A stretch of DNA of 64,000 nucleotides from JACVRW01 sp963819115. GTDB taxonomy: Bacteria > Actinomycetota > Thermoleophilia > Solirubrobacterales > Thermoleophilaceae. Below the pieces are notes generated by a model, which ran no database searches, was not told the DNA's origin, and saw only the letters and a list, made by a program, of their open reading frames with translations. Positions 38,561 through 46,535 of this stretch are shown here, piece after piece (the stretch's first letter is position 1; every line of letters begins with the position of its first letter). A program made the position numbers and the translations under genes. The stretch covers positions 186,001-250,000 of the forward strand of contig CAWFUR010000012.1 in assembly GCA_963819115.1 (NCBI GenBank). The letters run 5' to 3'.

Positions 38561-40099
38561 GTGACCGAGTCCGTCACACATCTCACGCAGGGAGCACACG
38601 AGGGAGGAGCGGAGCCCGGGCGGTGGCCGGGCGAGCACCGGACCCTTCCGGACCGGAGGCGCTGGACCGCGCTCTACGTCCTCTGCGTCGGAATGCTCAT
38701 GATCATCCTGGACTCGACCGTGGTGAACGTGGCGCTGCCGTCGATCCAGAGCGACCTGGACTTCACGCAGTCCGGCCTGGCATGGGTCATGAACGCGTAC
38801 CTGATCGCGTTCGGCGGCCTCCTCCTCCTCGCCGGCCGCCTGGGGGACCTCGTCGGGCGCAAGTCCGTGTTCATGATCGGGCTCGCGGTGTTCACCACCG
38901 CATCGTTCGTCTGCGGCATGGCCCAGAGCTCCGAGGTCCTGGTGGGCGCGCGCTTCATCCAGGGAGTCGGCGGCGCGCTTACCTCGGCCGTGATCCTCGG
39001 CATGATCGTCGCGATGTTCCCTGAGCCCCGTGAGCAGGCCAAGGCGATCGGCGTCTACAGCTTCGTGGCCTCCGCCGGTGCGTCCATCGGACTGCTCGCG
39101 GGCGGCGTGCTCACGCAGGCCATCAACTGGCACTGGATCTTCTTCGTGAACCTGCCCATCGGCGTGGCCACCGCGTTCGCGGCGTCCCGCCTGGTGCAGC
39201 GCGACCAGGGTCTCGGACTCCGCCGCGGAGCCGACGCGCTCGGCGCGGTGCTGGTCACCGGCGCTCTGATGCTGGCCGTGTACACGATCGTCGGCGCCGG
39301 CGACCACGGCTGGGCCTCCGGGCGTACGCTCGGGCTGGGCGCGGTGTCGCTGGGCCTCCTGAGCGCCTTCGTCGTCCGCGAGTCCCGCACCGAGAACCCG
39401 CTGATGCCGCTGCGCATCTTCCGCTCGCGCAACGTGTCGGGAGCCAACCTGGTGCAGATCCTGATGGTGGCCGGGCTGTTCGGCATGTTCTTCCTCGGCG
39501 CTCTCTACCTCCAGCGGGTGCTGGGCTATGACGCGGTGCAGACCGGCGTGGCCTTCCTGCCCGTGTCGGTGGGCATCGGCGTCCTGTCGCTCGGGTTCTC
39601 CGCGCGGCTCATGGCCCACTTCGGCGAGAAGGCCACGCTGATCCCGGGACTGGGACTGATCGCGCTCGGCCTGCTCTGGTTCTCGCGCGCGCCGGTGGAT
39701 GGCAGCTACCCGGTGGACGTGCTTCCCGCCATGCTGCCGATCGGCGTCGGGGCCGGCCTGGCCTTCCCGGCCATGATGACCCTCGCCATGTCGGGAGCCA
39801 CGCGGGCCGACGCCGGACTGGCCTCGGGCCTCGTGAACACCACTCAGCAGATGGGCGGCGCATTGGGCCTGGCGGTGCTGGTCACGCTCTCGACCGGTCG
39901 CACGGACAACCTCCTGGCCGGTGGCGAGTCCACGGCCAAGGCGCTCACGGACGGGTACCGCCTGGCCTTCGCCATCGCCGCCGGCCTGGTGGTGGCGGCG
40001 CTTGGGGTGGCCGCCACGGTGCTTCGTCCCGCGGCGGAGGTCGTGGCCGAAGAGCTGCCTGAGACCGACGCGGAGCCCGCCTATTCGCAGGCGGCGTAA
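38561..40099 (+). CDS. MFS multidrug efflux transporter, DHA2/EmrB-QacA type (14 spans)
   Basis: The 512-residue protein has about fourteen spans. The MFS signatures are LDSTVVNVALPSIQSDL (motif D1 of DHA2), GRLGDLVGRKSVFMIGL (motif A) and GAGASIGLLAGGVL/NWHWIFFVNLPIGV (motif C region). It should expel hydrophobic drugs with proton exchange. GTG 38561 is used. The MarR regulator just upstream and the palindrome at 38510 point to repression and drug induction. It is convergent with the damaged VOC/SRPBCC pair. Confidence 0.88.
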   Translation: MTESVTHLTQGAHEGGAEPGRWPGEHRTLPDRRRWTALYVLCVGMLMIILDSTVVNVALPSIQSDLDFTQSGLAWVMNAYLIAFGGLLLLAGRLGDLVGRKSVFMIGLAVFTTASFVCGMAQSSEVLVGARFIQGVGGALTSAVILGMIVAMFPEPREQAKAIGVYSFVASAGASIGLLAGGVLTQAINWHWIFFVNLPIGVATAFAASRLVQRDQGLGLRRGADALGAVLVTGALMLAVYTIVGAGDHGWASGRTLGLGAVSLGLLSAFVVRESRTENPLMPLRIFRSRNVSGANLVQILMVAGLFGMFFLGALYLQRVLGYDAVQTGVAFLPVSVGIGVLSLGFSARLMAHFGEKATLIPGLGLIALGLLWFSRAPVDGSYPVDVLPAMLPIGVGAGLAFPAMMTLAMSGATRADAGLASGLVNTTQQMGGALGLAVLVTLSTGRTDNLLAGGESTAKALTDGYRLAFAIAAGLVVAALGVAATVLRPAAEVVAEELPETDAEPAYSQAA

Positions 40100-40103
40100 C
40101 CGC

Positions 40104-40259
40104 TCAGCCGGGCGAGTGGCACACGGCTTCGATGTTGTGCCCGTCGGGGTCGAGCACGAAGGCCCCGTAGTAGTTGGGGTGATAGATCTCGCGTACGCCG
40201 GGGGCGCCGTTGTCGCGGCCCCCGGCGGCGAGGGCTGCCTCGACGATGTGGTCGAGCAC
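40104..40259 (-). pseudogene. Internally deleted VOC/glyoxalase gene (about 51 residues left)
   Basis: A GTG at 40259 gives VLDHI, the normal first residues of a VOC protein. It then runs at once into VEAALAAGGRDNGAPG and GAFVLDPDGHNIEAVCH, the last strand of the same family. The middle of about 70 residues is absent, so it cannot form the full domain. The end matches GAFVLDPDGHNVEVVNH of the intact two-domain VOC protein at 25983-26723. It follows the frameshifted SRPBCC gene by 8 bp. Confidence 0.6.
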
Positions 40260-40267
40260 GGGCGGCG

Positions 40268-40718
40268 TCAGCCGCCCTCGGCCCTGGCCTTCAGCCCCGC
40301 CGCAGCGTCCCCGAGCAGGAAGTCGCGGACGCGGGACTCGGCCGGGCCGCGCAGCAACAGCCCGAGCATGCGGCCCGGGTCGGCCTCGAGCCAGTAGGTC
40401 GCGCGGGTGCGGTCTCCACCGAGGTCCTCGAAGTCCCAGCCGCCGGTGAGCGACTTGGTGTCGCCCTTCTCCTGCACCCAGGTGATGGCGCCGGGCGGCT
40501 CGTAGCTGAAGCGAAGCACGGCCCGCACCGTCTTCACCTTCGCGTCCGACTCCGTCTCCACGAGCGAGCGCCCGCTTCTCTCCGTCGCGCTCGAGCACCT
40601 CCACGTCCTTGAGCGAGCCCTGCCACTCAGGCGCGTGGTCGATGTCCGACGCGATCTCGTAGCAACGCGCCATCGGCGCGTCGATCTCGACGCTTCTATC
40701 CCCCTTGATCACTCCCAT
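40268..40718 (-). pseudogene. SRPBCC (START-like) protein, frameshifted by a 4-bp tandem duplication
   Basis: The first frame reads MGVIKGDRSVEIDAPMARCY, EIASDIDHAPEWQGSLKDVE, VLERDGEKRAL. After base 40565 the protein continues in another frame as ETESDAKVKTVRAVLRFSYE, GAITWVQEKGDTKSLTGGWD and DRTRATYWLEADPGRML. The join reads GCGCTCGCTCGTGGAG on the minus strand, where one CTCG copy looks duplicated; removing it restores one frame of about 149 residues. SRPBCC proteins bind hydrophobic ligands in a deep cavity. This one is disrupted as sequenced. Confidence 0.7.
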
Positions 40719-40816
40719 GCCGCGACTCTAACCCCTGGAGGCGGTCTCACGGAATGACGTCCTGAGTCGTTCGTACGGGTGCAAGGCGTGATGGACTTAC
40801 CCCCAGGAGGCTCGGC

Positions 40817-41527
40817 GTGGCACAGGCGGAACAGGCTCTCGAAGAAGTGTGGGACCTCGTGAGTGCGGGCGGTGCGCCGTTCCGTGGACAGGTGATCTCG
40901 GGCGTGAGGACCACCGGCATCTACTGCCGCCCGGGCTGCCCCGGCCGCCCGAAGCGGGAGAACGTGACCTTCCTGCCGAGCGTCCGCGCGGCGCGCGAGG
41001 CCGGGTTCCGGGCCTGCAAGCGCTGCCGGCCCGACGAAGCCGGCCCCGTGTACACAACGGTGGACAGCCCGATCGGCGAGCTGCTGCTGGTCGGCGACGG
41101 CCAGGTGCTCCACGGACTCAGCATGCAGGACGCGCCGAGACCGAGGTCGGTGCTGCCGGAGTGGCGCCGCGACGACGGCGCCTTCCCGGAGATTCGCCGC
41201 GAACTCAGCGAGTACTTCGCGGGCGAGCGCACCGAATTCCAGGTACCGCTGGCGATGGAGGGCACGACCTTCCAGCGAACGGTGTGGAACGCGCTGCGCG
41301 CCATCCCCTACGGCGAGACGCGCAGCTACGGCGAGCTTGCCCGGGGCATCGGCAAGCCGTCCGCGATGCGTGCGGTGGGCCTGGCGAACGGACGTAATCC
41401 GATTGCGGTGATCGTCCCCTGCCACCGGGTGATCGGCGCCGATGGCTCGCTCACGGGCTTCGGCGGCGGCCTGGAGCGCAAGCGCACGCTGCTCGACCTC
41501 GAACGCGGACCGCGGCTGGCCGTCTAG
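40817..41527 (+). CDS. Ada zinc domain-methylated-DNA cysteine methyltransferase (Ada-Ogt fusion, no AraC HTH)
   Basis: The 236-residue protein has an N-terminal Ada metal-binding domain (residues 10-75; Cys37, Cys41, Cys67, Cys70 in GIYCRPGCPG and FRACKRCRP) that repairs methylphosphotriesters in Ada. It is joined to an Ogt domain (residues 80-236) with active site IVPCHRVIG (Cys202) and YGETRSYGELA, which removes O6-alkyl groups from guanine. The two AraC-type HTH motifs of E. coli Ada are absent, so it is unlikely to act as an activator by itself. GTG 40817 follows a good AGGAGG site. Confidence 0.88.
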   Translation: MAQAEQALEEVWDLVSAGGAPFRGQVISGVRTTGIYCRPGCPGRPKRENVTFLPSVRAAREAGFRACKRCRPDEAGPVYTTVDSPIGELLLVGDGQVLHGLSMQDAPRPRSVLPEWRRDDGAFPEIRRELSEYFAGERTEFQVPLAMEGTTFQRTVWNALRAIPYGETRSYGELARGIGKPSAMRAVGLANGRNPIAVIVPCHRVIGADGSLTGFGGGLERKRTLLDLERGPRLAV

Positions 41528-42462
41528 CCGCTGTCGGAGGCGGCGTCCTCGCGCTCGCTCTCGGCAAGCCAGTCGGTGGCCGCCGCGGGGGGCTCCCAGT
41601 CGTCCAGGGAGTCCGCCGCGGTGCGCTTGCCGAAGGCGTAGTCCCCGAAGGCCTCGTCGCGGGCGGCGATCGTGCCCATCAGGTCCTGGGTGGCGCGCTC
41701 CGAGAAGACCGCGCCCTCGGGGGTGTGGCGCGCGGAGCCGTCCAGCAGAGTGCCGATCACCTGGGAGGTGGAGAGGCCCATCTGCTCCACCGCGGTGTTC
41801 ACCAGCAGCTTCATCATCCGGAGCTGGTTCGCCGGTATCAGGGCGATGCGCCGGCAGAGGGCGAGAGCCGCGTCGTCCAGGTCCCCGCGCGGGTGCGACG
41901 AGGTGGCGAAGCCCCAGCGCACGGCCAGCCGGCCGTCCATCGGGTCACCGGTGAGCAGCAGGCGCTTGGCCCGCTCGAGCCCGAGCCGGTAGAACCACAT
42001 GGCGGTGGTGGGGGAGCCCCAGATCCGCGCCGGGGGGTAGCCGATGCGCGCGCTGTGGGCGCACACGATCAGGTCGCAGCAGAGCGCCAGGTCCGAGCCC
42101 CCTCCGATGCACACGCCCTGCACCTGCGCCACCACGGGCTTGGGCGAGCGCCACAGGGCCATGTAGCTGTCCACGAACCGGGACAGGTTGCCGTAGTCCG
42201 CCATCGCGTCCCAGGGACCGGCCGTGTCCGTCTCGTGCATCGCGGCCGAGGCCCAATCGAGGTCGTACCCGGCGCAGAAGGCCCGGCCCGAGCCGCGGAG
42301 CCGGATGACCCTGATGGCCGGATCGCCCTGGGCCCTGGCCAGTGCGCGGTCCAGCTCGTCGATCATCGCGGGCGTCACGGCGTTCAGCCGCTCGGGACGG
42401 TTCAGGGTGAGGGTGGCCACCGCCCCGTCCGGCTCGTAGAGCAGTGGCCTCTCCTCGGACAT
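41524..42462 (-). CDS. Enoyl-CoA hydratase/isomerase family protein (crotonase)
   Basis: The 312-residue crotonase shows RGSGRAFCAGYDLDWASA, VQGVCIGGGSDLALCCDLIV and RIWGSPTTAMWFYRLGLERA. It is a paralogue of the protein at 37080-37991. As there, the usual catalytic Glu pair is not obvious, so hydration is not certain. The start at 42462 (MSEERPLLYE) is 14 bp after the end of the upstream tautomerase-like gene, and its stop overlaps the Ada-Ogt stop on the other strand by 4 bp. Confidence 0.82.
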   Translation of the reverse strand: MSEERPLLYEPDGAVATLTLNRPERLNAVTPAMIDELDRALARAQGDPAIRVIRLRGSGRAFCAGYDLDWASAAMHETDTAGPWDAMADYGNLSRFVDSYMALWRSPKPVVAQVQGVCIGGGSDLALCCDLIVCAHSARIGYPPARIWGSPTTAMWFYRLGLERAKRLLLTGDPMDGRLAVRWGFATSSHPRGDLDDAALALCRRIALIPANQLRMMKLLVNTAVEQMGLSTSQVIGTLLDGSARHTPEGAVFSERATQDLMGTIAARDEAFGDYAFGKRTAADSLDDWEPPAAATDWLAESEREDAASDSG

Positions 42463-42476
42463 CGTGCCCGCTGCGT

Positions 42477-42926
42477 CTAGGCGGGGGCCTCGGCCTTCTC
42501 CCGCTCGGCCTTCGCGGCCTCGCGCAGCTGCTCGAACCGCACGATCTGGCCGGACGCGCCCCAGTGGCCCTCGGTCACCTCTTTGACGATCACCCACACG
42601 CGGAACGTCTCGTCGTCGCCCAGCTCCGCGGCGCCTGCCACGAGCTTGGTGAACTCCTCCACCAGGCCGCCGCGGCGGCGCTCGCTGAGCGCGCCCTGGG
42701 GCACGGTGACCTCGACCACGAACTGGCTGTCGGTGGCCACGCCGTTGGCGGTGTGCGCCGCACCCTCGGGCAGCTCGTGCACGTGGGTCCAGGAGATCGA
42801 GCGGAAGAACTCGGTGTCCGGCGCGCCCTCCCAGCGGAGCATCGACTGCGCGAGCTGGGCGGGGAGCTCCTGCTTGGCGTCGTCCGACAGCGCGCCGGCG
42901 GAGAAGGTTAGGTCGAGCTTGGGCAC
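42477..42926 (-). CDS. Tautomerase-superfamily-like protein
   Basis: The 149-residue protein starts MPKLDLTFSAGALSDDAKQE, so Pro1, the catalytic base of 4-oxalocrotonate tautomerases, is at the mature N-terminus. It continues as two beta-alpha-beta units (FVVEVTVPQGALSERRRGGL; FRVWVIVKEVTEGHWGASGQ), the cis-CaaD/MSAD-like double-length form. The Arg residues of the active site may be those in SERRRGG. It lies directly before the crotonase gene and may be part of the same catabolic route. Substrate not known. Confidence 0.75.
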   Translation of the reverse strand: MPKLDLTFSAGALSDDAKQELPAQLAQSMLRWEGAPDTEFFRSISWTHVHELPEGAAHTANGVATDSQFVVEVTVPQGALSERRRGGLVEEFTKLVAGAAELGDDETFRVWVIVKEVTEGHWGASGQIVRFEQLREAAKAEREKAEAPA

Positions 42927-42970
42927 AGTGAGCCTCCAGGCAGGGGAAAGGGGGAGTCAAGCCTAACCCG

Positions 42971-44380
42971 TCAACCGCGGCGCTCGAGCGGCAGCTCGGG
43001 CAGGCGGGTGACCACGAGCAGGGCCAGCAGCGCGAGCGGCGCGGCCACCAGGAGCACGGCCTGCACCGCGCCGGTCAGCCCGGCGTCCACGCGCGTGCTG
43101 TAGACCGCGCCCAGCGTGGCGGCGCCCACGGCCCCGCCGAGGGCGCGGAAGAACCCCGTGGCGGCGGTGGCCACGCCGAGGCGCGCGCGCTCGACGCTGT
43201 TCTGCACTGCGAGCACCAGCACCTGGGTGACCATCCCGAACCCGATCCCGAACACGAGCAGGCCGGCCCCTGTGAGCACGCGCGACTCCTCGCCCGCCGT
43301 GAGGGCCATGAACAGCAGCGCCGCGGACATGAGCGCCAGCCCCAGCAGGGGGAAGCGCTTGTAGCGCCCGGTGCGCTCGATCAGCCGGCCGGCCACCGTG
43401 GTGGCGGCCGTGATCCCGAGCATCATGGGGATCAGCAGGAGGCCCGCCCCTGTGGGCGACGCGCCGGTGGCCGTCTGGAGGAAGACCGGCACGAAGACCG
43501 TCACCGAGAACAGGGCCGCGGTGCCGAGGAACAGCGCGAGGCTGGCCACCCAGACCACCGGGGTGCCGAGCAGCGCGAGGGGCACGATCGGATCGGCCGC
43601 TCGCCGCTCCCGGAACACCAGCAGCAGTGCCGCCACCACGGTCGCCGCGGCCAGGGCGAGGATCGTGGCCGAGCCCCAGGCGTAGCGCTCGCCGCCCCAC
43701 ACGCAGGTGAGCACGAGCCCGCTCGTGGCCAGCGCCAGCAGAGCCCCGCCGGACAGGTCGAGCGGGGGTCGCTCGGTTTGGGGGGTGCCGGCGGGCAGGC
43801 GCAGCGCCAGCGCGGCCAGGGCCACGAGGCCGAGCGGCAGGTTGAGGTAGAAGACCCAGCGCCAACCGGCGTGATCGACCAGCAGCCCGCCGGCCAGCGG
43901 ACCGACCACTGTGGCCAGGGCGAAGGCCGCCGCGATGTAGCCCTGGTAGCGGCCGCGCTCGCGCGGCTCCACCAGATCGCCTACGGCGGTCATGGCCAGC
44001 GTCATCAGCCCACCGGCGCCGATCCCCTGGGCGGCCCGGAAGGCCACCAGCTGAGTCACGTTTGCCGCCAGTCCACACAGCGCTGACGAGGCGAGGAACA
44101 GGACCAGCGCGATCTGGAGCAGCCGCTTGTGACCGTGCCTGTCGCCGAGCTTCCCCCACAGCGGGGTGGAGGCGGTGGCCGCCACCACGTAGGCGCTGAC
44201 CACGGCCGAGACGTCGCTGAGGCTCCCGAGATCGCGGGCGATCGTGGGGAGGCCCGTGGCGAGCACGGTCTGGTCGAGGACGGCGGGGAGCATGGCGAGC
44301 ACGAGCGCCGCGAACGGCACCCGGACATCGGCTGCCGCGCTCTCGTCCCGGACGGTCTGGGTGTGAGCGATGGAGTTCAT
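42971..44380 (-). CDS. MFS multidrug efflux transporter (DHA2 type)
   Basis: The 469-residue protein has about fourteen spans with LDQTVLATGLPTIARDLG (D1 motif), GKLGDRHGHKRLLQIALV (motif A) and GPLAGGLLVDHAGWRWVFYL (motif C and linker). It likely exports toxic hydrophobic compounds. It is the second of three such pumps in the window, after 38561-40099. A perfect inverted repeat at 44389-44404 lies just upstream, but no regulator gene is adjacent. It is divergent from the antiporter at 44459. Confidence 0.88.
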   Translation of the reverse strand: MNSIAHTQTVRDESAAADVRVPFAALVLAMLPAVLDQTVLATGLPTIARDLGSLSDVSAVVSAYVVAATASTPLWGKLGDRHGHKRLLQIALVLFLASSALCGLAANVTQLVAFRAAQGIGAGGLMTLAMTAVGDLVEPRERGRYQGYIAAAFALATVVGPLAGGLLVDHAGWRWVFYLNLPLGLVALAALALRLPAGTPQTERPPLDLSGGALLALATSGLVLTCVWGGERYAWGSATILALAAATVVAALLLVFRERRAADPIVPLALLGTPVVWVASLALFLGTAALFSVTVFVPVFLQTATGASPTGAGLLLIPMMLGITAATTVAGRLIERTGRYKRFPLLGLALMSAALLFMALTAGEESRVLTGAGLLVFGIGFGMVTQVLVLAVQNSVERARLGVATAATGFFRALGGAVGAATLGAVYSTRVDAGLTGAVQAVLLVAAPLALLALLVVTRLPELPLERRG

Positions 44381-44388
44381 GTCGAGAA

Positions 44389-44404
44389 CGTTAGCAATCT
44401 AACG
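44389..44404. promoter_or_regulatory. Perfect inverted repeat upstream of the MFS gene (candidate operator)
   Basis: CGTTAG-CAAT-CTAACG lies 8 bp upstream of the MFS start at 44380, followed by another imperfect half (GATTAG/CTAG). This is the layout of a dimeric TetR- or MarR-type operator. The controlling protein is not encoded next to it; MarR at 38012 and TetR at 49846 are the nearest candidates, with different palindromes. Confidence 0.45.
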
Positions 44405-44458
44405 ATTAGATGTCTAGCGATACTCGGGTATGGCGCGGCCCTCGGTAGATTCGAGCGC

Positions 44459-46087
44459 TTGAACGCGCCCCTTCTCCCGATCGCGGCCACCGACGGGGCA
44501 GAGCTCGACCTGGTGCTGCTCGGCGTTCTGCTCGGTGTCGCGTTGCTGCTGGTGCTCGCCTACCGGGCACGGATGCCCTATCCGATCCTGCTCGTGGCCG
44601 GGGGCGCCGCGCTCGGCTTCTTCCCGGGGCTGCCCTCGGTGGAGATCGATCCGGACCTCGTGCTCGTGATCTTCCTGCCGCCGCTGCTCTACGCGGCGGC
44701 CTTCTTCTCCTCGCTCCGCGACCTCCGGGACAACCTGAGGCCGATCGGCCTGCTGGCCATCGGGCTGGTGGTGTTCACGACCCTGCTCGTGGGGCTGGTG
44801 GCCCACGCGGTCGTGGACGATCTCAGCTGGGCCGGGGCGTTCACGCTGGGCGCGGTGCTCTCACCGACGGACCCGGTGGCGGCCAGCGCGATCGCGGCGC
44901 GGGCCGGGGCTCCGCGCCGTTTCGTGACCATCGTCGAGGGGGAGGCGCTCGTGAACGACGCCACCGCGCTGATCGCCTACAAGGTGGCCGTGGCCGCGGT
45001 GGTGACCGGGTCCTTCTCGCTCGTGAACGCCGGTGGCGAGTTCGTGCTCAACGCGGTGGCCGGCGTGGGCATCGGGATCGCGATGGGCGCGGTGGTTGCG
45101 TGGGTGCGGCGGGCGACCGATGACGCCCCGACCGAGATCACCATCTCCCTGCTCACGCCCTACTTCGCCTACCTCCCCGCGGAGGCGCTGGGAGTGAGCG
45201 CGGTGCTGGCCGCCGTGACCTCGGGCATCTGGCTGGGCTGGCGCTCCCCGGAGCTCATCACCCCAGCCACCCGGCTCCAGGCCTTCTCGGTCTGGGAGGT
45301 GCTGGTGTTCATCCTGAACGCGGCGCTGTTCGTGCTGGTGGGCCTCCAGCTGCGCACCGTGGTGGAGCACATCTCCGACGACTACTCCGCCTCCGACCTC
45401 GTGCTCTGGGCGGCGGTGATCGCGGCCGCGGTGATCGTCGTCCGCTTCCTCTGGGTCTTCCCCGCGACCTACCTGCCGCGACTGCTCTCGCGCCGCGAGC
45501 GCGAGCGCGAGCCCATGCCGCCTCCGAAGAACGTGCTCCTGGTGGCATGGACGGGCATGCGCGGCGCGGTGTCGCTGGCCGCCGCCCTGGCCATTCCGCT
45601 GACGGTGGACGGTGGCGGTCCGTTCCCCGCCCGCGACCTGATCATCTTCCTCGTGTACACCACCATCCTGATCACCATCCTGGGTGAGGGTCTGACCCTG
45701 GCGCCGCTGATCCGCGTGCTGGGCATCGAGGACGACGGGATGGAGGAGCAACTCGAGGTGAAGGCGCGCGTGAAGGCGGCCAAGCGCGCGATCGCCCGGG
45801 TGGACGAGCTGGTGGGGGAGGACTGGGTGCGCGAGGAGACGGCGGGGCGGATGCGCGGCCTGTACGAGTTCCGCATCCGGCGCTTCCGGGCCCGCTTCGA
45901 CGATGACGACGACGGCTCGATCGAGGACGGCTCGCTGGCCTACCAGCGCCTGCGCCGTGAGGTGCTCGAGGCGGAGCGTGCGGAGATCGTGCGGCTGCGC
46001 AACGACGGCTTCATCAACGACCAGATCATGCACCGCATCGAGCGTGACCTCGACCTCGAGGACACGCGCCTGGAGCTGCCTTCTTAG
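44459..46087 (+). CDS. CPA1-family Na+/H+ antiporter
   Basis: The 542-residue protein has about twelve spans with the CPA1 ion-site segment LSPTDPVAASAIA (Asp in DP) and EGEALVNDATALIAYKVA (ND pair), plus WTGMRGAVSLAAALAIPL. A cytoplasmic tail of about 110 charged residues (RVKAAKRAIARVDELVGE, RRFRARFDDDDDG) probably regulates it. It exchanges Na+ or K+ for H+ to control pH and salt. A TTG start at 44459 is used since no ATG or GTG precedes the first span in frame. It is divergent from the MFS gene. Confidence 0.88.
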   Translation: MNAPLLPIAATDGAELDLVLLGVLLGVALLLVLAYRARMPYPILLVAGGAALGFFPGLPSVEIDPDLVLVIFLPPLLYAAAFFSSLRDLRDNLRPIGLLAIGLVVFTTLLVGLVAHAVVDDLSWAGAFTLGAVLSPTDPVAASAIAARAGAPRRFVTIVEGEALVNDATALIAYKVAVAAVVTGSFSLVNAGGEFVLNAVAGVGIGIAMGAVVAWVRRATDDAPTEITISLLTPYFAYLPAEALGVSAVLAAVTSGIWLGWRSPELITPATRLQAFSVWEVLVFILNAALFVLVGLQLRTVVEHISDDYSASDLVLWAAVIAAAVIVVRFLWVFPATYLPRLLSRREREREPMPPPKNVLLVAWTGMRGAVSLAAALAIPLTVDGGGPFPARDLIIFLVYTTILITILGEGLTLAPLIRVLGIEDDGMEEQLEVKARVKAAKRAIARVDELVGEDWVREETAGRMRGLYEFRIRRFRARFDDDDDGSIEDGSLAYQRLRREVLEAERAEIVRLRNDGFINDQIMHRIERDLDLEDTRLELPS

Positions 46088-46091
46088 AGGC

Positions 46092-46535
46092 CTACGCCTC
46101 TTGGGGCGACGGCTCGCGGAGCCGCGACCGCAGCCGCCTGCGGCGGGCCAGCAGCTCGTTCTCGAGCCGGTCGAGCTCGTCGCGGCGGCGCCGGATCAGC
46201 TCGAGCTGGCGCTTGATCAGGCCGAGGCCCTCCTCGAGGATCTCGCGGCGTCGCACCGGGTCGTCCACGCCGGCGTACCACTCCTGGCGCAGGGCGGAGC
46301 GGGCGCTCTCGGCGGCGGCCAGCTCGCGCAGCTCGTCGAGCGACACGCCGAGCAGGTCGCGCAGGCGAAGGAGCTCCCGCAGGCGCTCCACGTCACCCTC
46401 GTCGTAGAGGCGGTGGGAGCCGCGCGCCCGTCCGGCGGCGGAAGGGAGGAGACCGATCTCCTCGTAGTAGCGGATGGTGCGTGGAGTGGTGCCGGTGAGC
46501 TCCGCCACCTGTCCGATGCGCAGGTCGCTGCTCAC
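46092..46535 (-). CDS. MerR-family transcription regulator
   Basis: The 147-residue protein has an N-terminal MerR winged HTH (LRIGQVAELTGTTPRTIRYY, EEIGLLPSAAGRARGSHRLY) and a long dimerisation helix rich in Arg/Glu (RREILEEGLGLIKRQLELIR). The short C-terminus lacks the cysteine pattern of metal sensors, so a drug ligand is likely. Its start overlaps the stop of the MFS gene upstream (ATGA), forming an MFS-MerR operon; it probably controls that pump. The gene ends 4 bp from the convergent antiporter stop. Confidence 0.88.
   Translation of the reverse strand: MSSDLRIGQVAELTGTTPRTIRYYEEIGLLPSAAGRARGSHRLYDEGDVERLRELLRLRDLLGVSLDELRELAAAESARSALRQEWYAGVDDPVRRREILEEGLGLIKRQLELIRRRRDELDRLENELLARRRRLRSRLREPSPQEA

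Noticed and set aside
38048..39619. 523-residue minus-strand open frame opposite marR and the MFS gene
   Set aside because: Shadow frame; the + strand encodes recognised proteins with correct motifs.
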